From Planctomycetales bacterium (GTDB taxonomy: Bacteria; Planctomycetota; Phycisphaerae; SM23-33), in the NCBI GenBank assembly GCA_030592655.1, contig JAUVIQ010000134.1:1-8763 (forward strand): a DNA stretch of 8,763 bases, read 5' to 3'. Shown one piece after another: positions 5,570-8,763 of the stretch. The notes under the pieces are model-generated. The model was not told the DNA's origin, did not search any database, and saw only the letters and a program-made list of their open reading frames with translations. The position numbers were made by a program, and so were the translations under genes. Within the stretch, counting starts at the first letter, position 1, and the number at the start of each line of letters is the position of its first letter.

Positions 5570-5613
5570 TTGGAAATCCCGAAGGGACAGGTCGCAAATT
5601 GGAAATTGGAAAT
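5568..5613. repeat. AATTGG/GGGACAGGT dispersed repeat, copy A
   Basis: The module AATTGGAAATCCCGAAGGGA then CAGGTCGCAAATTGG (5568-5602) continues as AAATTGG units to 5613. A close copy in the opposite orientation lies at 7672-7708. It fills nearly all of the tsf-pyrH gap and contains the first two bases of the pyrH start region. Confidence 0.78.
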
Positions 5614-5618
5614 ATCTT

Positions 5619-6407
5619 TTATTGTCCGATCTGGAAGCGGACGAAGGTTGTTATCTTCGCGTCGCCCAGGATGTCTTTGACTTTCTGTTTTTCGTCCCTG
5701 ACGAAGGGTTGTTCAAGCAGTGCGTTTGCAGCGAGGAACTTATTGACCTTTCCTGCCACCATTTTTTCGGCAATTTCTTCGGGTTTACCGGATTCGATTG
5801 CCTGTTCTTTTGCGATCTTCTTTTCCTTTTCGACAAGTTCAGCCGGGATGTCGTCCCTAGTCAGCCCGATCGGGTCTGTGAACGCGATGTGCATGCACAG
5901 GTCGTTGACAGCCTTCTCGTCGATTTCGCCTTCGATTCCGACGAGGACGCCGACCTTACCGTTATGGTGAATATAGGAGCCGATCTTCGAAGCGGAAACT
6001 TTTACGCCGCGCGAGTATCGCATGTTTTCGCCGATCTTGTTGAAGCACGCCTGAACGACAGCCGTCATCTCGTCGGTGGCCTGGACATCGCCGTCGCCTG
6101 CGCCGGCGGCAAGGGACGCCACTTCTTTGACCATTGCATTAAATTCGTCGTTTCTGGCGCAGAAGTCCGTCTCGCAGACGACTTCGACCATTACCGCGGC
6201 TCCGTCGGCTTCGTTAATGGCGATACGTCCTTCGGACGCCGTTCGTGCGGATTTTTTCTCGGCTTTGACCATTCCCTTCTTTCGAAGCAGATCGACGGCG
6301 GCTTCGACATCTCCGCCGGTTTCCGCCAGTGCTTTTTTGCAGTCCATCATTCCCTGTCCGGTCTCGTCCCGCAGGGTCTTTACCGTTTGTGCCGTTATTT
6401 CTACCAT
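5619..6407 (-). CDS. tsf: Translation elongation factor Ts (EF-Ts)
   Basis: EF-Ts exchanges GDP for GTP on EF-Tu in the cytoplasm. The 262-residue product has the N-terminal UBA-like domain with TLRDETGQGMMDCKKAL (11-27) and GDVEAAVDLLRKKG (32-45). The core begins with VCETDFCARNDEF (77-89), matching the family's ETDFVARN motif that inserts next to the EF-Tu nucleotide site. The later core includes MHIAF (172-176) and the C-terminal QPFVRD (233-238). I choose the ATG at 6407 (MVEITAQTVKTLR, the usual start), with a purine-rich GAGAGAG a little upstream. The longer open frame to 6656 is antisense-like Arg/Pro-rich sequence overlapping rpsB and is rejected. It lies 82 bases after rpsB; that gap shows no repeat. 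Confidence 0.97.
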   Translation of the reverse strand: MVEITAQTVKTLRDETGQGMMDCKKALAETGGDVEAAVDLLRKKGMVKAEKKSARTASEGRIAINEADGAAVMVEVVCETDFCARNDEFNAMVKEVASLAAGAGDGDVQATDEMTAVVQACFNKIGENMRYSRGVKVSASKIGSYIHHNGKVGVLVGIEGEIDEKAVNDLCMHIAFTDPIGLTRDDIPAELVEKEKKIAKEQAIESGKPEEIAEKMVAGKVNKFLAANALLEQPFVRDEKQKVKDILGDAKITTFVRFQIGQ

Positions 6408-6489
6408 TTCTGCTCTCTCTGTTCGTTCAGCCCCACCCGGTAAGTGGATGAGACTCTTATGGTTAGTCGGGGAAACTGTTATCGCTTTA

Positions 6490-7353
6490 TCAGGCGGACG
6501 GATTTTCGCCGTCGCCTTTGGTTTCGTCAGACGGTGCCGCCGGTGGTTCCTGAGGCTCCGTCGGCTGGGGAGTTTCAGCTGGGGCTTCGACAGCGGGCGG
6601 TTCGACCTGCGCCGGCGCAGCGGGTTCCGAAGGAGCGGATTGGACGTCCTGACCATCGGCCTTGTCTGTCCGCCCGATCTTCCCGATCTCGATTGCGTCG
6701 CAGATTTCCTTTGTTACCAGCATAATCGCCCGCATCGCGTCGTCGTTTCCGGGGATGGGAATATCCACGGTGTCCGGGTCGCTGTCGGTGTCTATCAGCG
6801 CCACGGTCGGGATACCGAGTTTGCGGGCCTCTCGCAACGCGATAACTTCACGACTGGCATCGACGACAAAGACGGCTCCGGGAAGGCGGGCCATGTTTCG
6901 AACGCCTTCGAGGTTCCGTTTTATCTTGCGCATCTCACGCCTGAGACGGGCGTCTTCTTTTTTACTGTGCTGGGCCATCAGTCCGTCGGCGTCCAGTTTT
7001 TCGAGCGTCTCAAGCCTCGTAAGTCGCAAGCGAATCGTCGGGAAATTGGTCAGCATCCCTCCGAGCCAACGCTCGTTCACATAGTGCATACCCACCCGCA
7101 ACGCGTTTGTCTCAACGGTCTTGCGGGCCTGACGCTTCGTACCGACCAGCAATACATCCTTGCCATCCGCCGCCAACTGGGTGAAGAACTTTTTGGCTGC
7201 CAGAAGACCCCTGAGCGTCTCCTTCGGGTCGATAATGTGAATGGAGTTACGCCTGGTAAGGATGTAGGGTTTCATTTTCGGATTCCACCGGCTGACGCGG
7301 TGTCCGAAATGAATTCCGGCATCAATCAAATTGCGAATTACACTCTCTGCCAA
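6490..7353 (-). CDS. rpsB: 30S ribosomal protein S2 with a Pro/Ala-rich C-terminal tail
   Basis: S2 binds the body-head junction of the small subunit. Family motifs are LIDAGIHFGH (9-18), WNPKMKPYI (23-31), NERWLGGMLTNF (93-104), LPGAVFVVD (157-165), EARKLGIPTVALIDTDSDP (175-193) and IPGNDDAMRAI (200-210). Residues from about 228 to 287 form a low-complexity tail rich in Pro, Ala and Glu, likely disordered and longer than in E. coli S2 (241 residues). The start is TTG at 7353, supported by a strong GGAGGT 5 bases upstream and by the usual N-terminal spacing before IDAGIHFGH. It is the first gene of the rpsB-tsf-pyrH-frr cluster. Confidence 0.97.
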   Translation of the reverse strand: MAESVIRNLIDAGIHFGHRVSRWNPKMKPYILTRRNSIHIIDPKETLRGLLAAKKFFTQLAADGKDVLLVGTKRQARKTVETNALRVGMHYVNERWLGGMLTNFPTIRLRLTRLETLEKLDADGLMAQHSKKEDARLRREMRKIKRNLEGVRNMARLPGAVFVVDASREVIALREARKLGIPTVALIDTDSDPDTVDIPIPGNDDAMRAIMLVTKEICDAIEIGKIGRTDKADGQDVQSAPSEPAAPAQVEPPAVEAPAETPQPTEPQEPPAAPSDETKGDGENPSA

Positions 7354-7358
7354 TATAC

Positions 7359-7364
7359 ACCTCC
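7359..7364 (-). promoter_or_regulatory. Strong ribosome binding site fixing the rpsB TTG start
   Basis: GGAGGT on the - strand is 5 bases from the TTG at 7353-7351. It is the best such site in the window and decides for the non-ATG start. Confidence 0.8.
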
Positions 7365-7369
7365 CCTAT

Positions 7370-7395
7370 GCTCCGTTTCTCACTCTTGACGGAGC
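7370..7395 (-). promoter_or_regulatory. Hairpin in the rpsB leader next to the ribosome binding site
   Basis: GCTCCGT and ACGGAGC form a perfect 7-bp stem around a 12-base loop. The stem ends 5 bases before GGAGGT. S2 controls its own operon through the leader RNA in some bacteria, so this is a candidate autoregulatory structure, though no family match can be claimed. Confidence 0.5.
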
Positions 7396-7465
7396 GGGTT
7401 AATGTTTTCCTGAAAAAATCCCAAAACACGCAACGGTTCGACCGCCAGCGTGCCAAAGACGGGTA

Positions 7466-7495
7466 ACAGTAACCTTTCCGCCCTATGCTCGTCAA
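7466..7495 (-). promoter_or_regulatory. Putative promoter of the rpsB cluster
   Basis: On the - strand TTGACG (7490-7495) and TACTGT (7466-7471) are 18 bases apart; TTACTG at 17 is an alternative -10. The -35 is good and the -10 is poor. A start near 7459 would give a leader of roughly 105 bases. Confidence 0.5.
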
Positions 7496-7507
7496 GGGAT
7501 TTATTCT

Positions 7508-7542
7508 GATTGCGGATTGCAGATTGTGGATTGTGGATTGCT
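7508..7542. repeat. Five tandem GATTGYR heptamers
   Basis: The units GATTGCG, GATTGCA, GATTGTG, GATTGTG and GATTGCT run without gaps. They lie 12 bases upstream of the putative rpsB -35 box and just past the T tract of the terminator-like hairpin at 7551. This is another short dispersed-repeat type. Confidence 0.85.
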
Positions 7543-7543
7543 A

Positions 7544-7592
7544 AAAACAGAGGGATGCTTCTTTCGTCAGACCTGACGAAAGAAACATCCCT
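7544..7592 (-). terminator. Long hairpin plus T tract after the PEP-CTERM gene
   Basis: Stems AGGGATG/CATCCCT and TTCTTTCGTCAG/CTGACGAAAGAA (7551-7592) form 19 pairs with one internal mismatch and a 2-base centre. On the - strand the stem is followed by CTG and TTTTT (7544-7548), which fits a Rho-independent terminator for transcripts coming from 7707. The + strand has no comparable T run. Confidence 0.68.
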
Positions 7593-7602
7593 GCTTGCCG
7601 AT

Positions 7603-7663
7603 CAGCAGTCCTGCTGTATTACCACACAGCCCACGGAGAAAGGAGATACATCCGTGGGCTGTG
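7603..7663 (-). other. Two further hairpins in the 3' region of the PEP-CTERM gene
   Basis: CAGCAG-TC-CTGCTG (7603-7616) is a small palindrome. CACAGCCCACGGA (7625-7637) pairs exactly with 7651-7663 around a 13-base loop. On the - strand that loop reads TGTATCTCCTTTC, resembling the anti-Shine-Dalgarno end of 16S rRNA. With the terminator at 7544-7592 they form a three-hairpin block. Confidence 0.7.
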
Positions 7664-7671
7664 GGTACTTA

Positions 7672-7708
7672 CCAATTTCCAACCTGTCCCTTTTGGGGAT
7701 TGTCAATT
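7672..7708. repeat. AATTGG/GGGACAGGT dispersed repeat, copy B
   Basis: Read on the - strand this is AATTGACAATCCCCAAAAGG then GACAGGTTGGAAATTGG, closely matching copy A at 5568-5602. It overlaps the TAA stop of the PEP-CTERM gene (7707-7709). Confidence 0.75.
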
Positions 7709-8763
7709 AACGTCGCTTCCGGCGGATGAGGACGCCCAGACCGCCGATGCCAAGCAGCGTCAGCGTTGCGGGCTCGGGAATCTGGCAGATGCTTCCGCCG
7801 CCTGCGCTGTCGGAGACCTTGCCGTCGCCGATGGAATAGGAATCGCCGTTTAGATAAACCAGCGTCAGGCCGTTCAGGTCGAGTGTCGAACCTGTCTTGA
7901 TGTCGAGTGTCTCGACGTAGAGAACCTCATTGCCCAACGATCCGTCGACCTGGTTATCCCATGCGTCCACCAACTGGATCCATCCTTCCTCGCCGGTGGT
8001 ACCGGTGCCCAGCGTCAGACCTTCGAGGGCGAAGTTCTCACTCAGTCCGTCAGCGATGCATCCGACATCCTCGCCGCCTACCTCAAAGGTGTCCACGTCG
8101 CCGAGACCGCCTTTGAAGATAAAGGTGATGTTGTTCAGACCGGCCAGGCCGGTCACGCCGTCGTTCTGGCACAGATTGTCAAACTTCGAGCCGGTCATCT
8201 GTATTTCCGTACCGGTATCAGCCGTCAACGTGGCGGTTACCGTCGTGGGATCTCCCCCACCAGTGAACGTGTTCCCGAACATCAGTTCTTGCGAAATGAT
8301 GATCGTCGGCGCATTGGTGATGTTCCATGTTCCGCTGTCGTCGGTGTAATTTCCATAGCCGTCTATTCTCATTGTCTTGGCATTCAGCGTGCCACCGGAG
8401 AGATTGTACGTCCCGGTCCCATGATTCCCGCCGAGCCTCATCTCATTGGTTACGTTGGCGGTCCCGCCAGACTGGGCGAACTCACCTTTGTAAAACGTAA
8501 AGTATGGGGATTTCATAACGGCGCCGGTGCTGCTCAGATCATACTTTCCGCCCTCATTATAAAGCTTCGAGCGTCCTTCGAGGGTTCCGCCAGTTACAGT
8601 GACGGTGTTACTACTGTAAACATAGGTATAGGCGGTATCAAGGTACCCGGCGGATACCTCAACCTCATTGCCTGTGGCGCTGCCGGATCCCACGTACAGT
8701 TTGTAGGGCGTGGCGCAGTCTGCGCTGCCCTTAGTCCCAAGGGTTACCTTGGCCGTCTTACCG
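7707..8763 (-). CDS. Large beta-rich PEP-CTERM protein, 5'-partial
   Basis: The 351 visible residues are the C-terminal part of an exported protein; the frame stays open to the window edge, so the N-terminus and signal peptide are missing. The GTG at 8693 is internal because in-frame sequence (KLYVGSG) continues upstream without a stop. The first half has Gly/Thr/Asn-rich repeats such as TVTGGTLEG, SGGTANVTNEMRLGG and LSGGTLNAKTMRIDG, typical of right-handed beta-helix or autotransporter-associated beta-strand proteins of planctomycetes. The end is IPEPATLTLLGIGGLGVL and IRRKRR, a clear PEP-CTERM sorting tail. A role in the envelope or extracellular matrix is likely, but ligand and function are unknown. 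A three-hairpin 3' region and a terminator follow. Confidence 0.85.
   Translation of the reverse strand, partial: GKTAKVTLGTKGSADCATPYKLYVGSGSATGNEVEVSAGYLDTAYTYVYSSNTVTVTGGTLEGRSKLYNEGGKYDLSSTGAVMKSPYFTFYKGEFAQSGGTANVTNEMRLGGNHGTGTYNLSGGTLNAKTMRIDGYGNYTDDSGTWNITNAPTIIISQELMFGNTFTGGGDPTTVTATLTADTGTEIQMTGSKFDNLCQNDGVTGLAGLNNITFIFKGGLGDVDTFEVGGEDVGCIADGLSENFALEGLTLGTGTTGEEGWIQLVDAWDNQVDGSLGNEVLYVETLDIKTGSTLDLNGLTLVYLNGDSYSIGDGKVSDSAGGGSICQIPEPATLTLLGIGGLGVLIRRKRR

Noticed and set aside
4812..6443. A 543-codon open frame on the + strand
   Set aside because: It is antisense to pyrH and tsf, whose family motifs are unmistakable, and its translation has no recognisable domain. It arises from the codon bias of the real genes.
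6408..6656. N-terminal extension of tsf by 83 codons
   Set aside because: The extension overlaps rpsB, is Arg/Pro-rich, and EF-Ts normally begins exactly at the MVEITAQTVKTLR-type start at 6407.
7510..7710. A 66-codon + strand frame beginning MRIADCGLWIAK
   Set aside because: It is a translation of the GATTGYR repeat, the hairpins and the dispersed module; such reading of repeats is a known false gene type.

Overview
The window looks like chromosomal DNA of a planctomycete, most likely of the Phycisphaerae type. This is inferred from two secreted proteins ending in PEP-CTERM sorting tails (PEPATL, a hydrophobic stretch, then an Arg-rich end), a housekeeping gene order in moderately GC-rich DNA, and intergenic gaps full of short dispersed repeats. 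No marker gene allows a firmer placement.

Layout. On the + strand, 2-1579 is the 3' part of a UbiB/AarF/ABC1-type atypical kinase that starts before the window. Everything else recognised is on the - strand. From right to left: the 3' part of a large beta-rich PEP-CTERM protein (7707-8763), a 3' region with three hairpins, then the rpsB promoter and leader. Next come rpsB (ribosomal protein S2), tsf (EF-Ts), pyrH (UMP kinase) and frr (ribosome recycling factor), followed by tRNA-Lys(TTT) and tRNA-Glu(TTC). Last are a CPBP/CAAX-type membrane protease (2971-3690), a roughly 390-base gap with a 34-codon ORF and duplicated promoter-like sequences, and a PEP-CTERM protein with an L-type lectin domain (1745-2578) that ends at a Rho-independent terminator.

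How the genes work together. rpsB-tsf-pyrH-frr is the classic bacterial translation cluster: S2 in the small subunit, EF-Ts recharging EF-Tu, RRF recycling ribosomes, and UMP kinase feeding pyrimidine nucleotides. A promoter-like pair and a hairpin lie upstream of a strong ribosome binding site at rpsB. The two tRNA genes follow frr closely and may be read from the same transcript. The kinase, protease and two PEP-CTERM proteins are neighbours with no evident shared pathway.

The most unusual thing is the non-coding DNA. Almost every gap from the protease to pyrH holds an inverted repeat of about 25-31 bp arms around an AT-rich loop. Each gap uses a different repeat sequence (ACAGAG-, GTAGTC-, GGATTACAC- and ACACAAAG-type). 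One fills the frr to tRNA-Lys gap almost to the base. Another supplies the last codons of pyrH. A further dispersed module contains the pyrH start codon and recurs at the stop of the PEP-CTERM gene at 7707. A 24-bp tandem repeat has also entered the kinase gene in frame. No transposase, CRISPR array or defence gene is visible.
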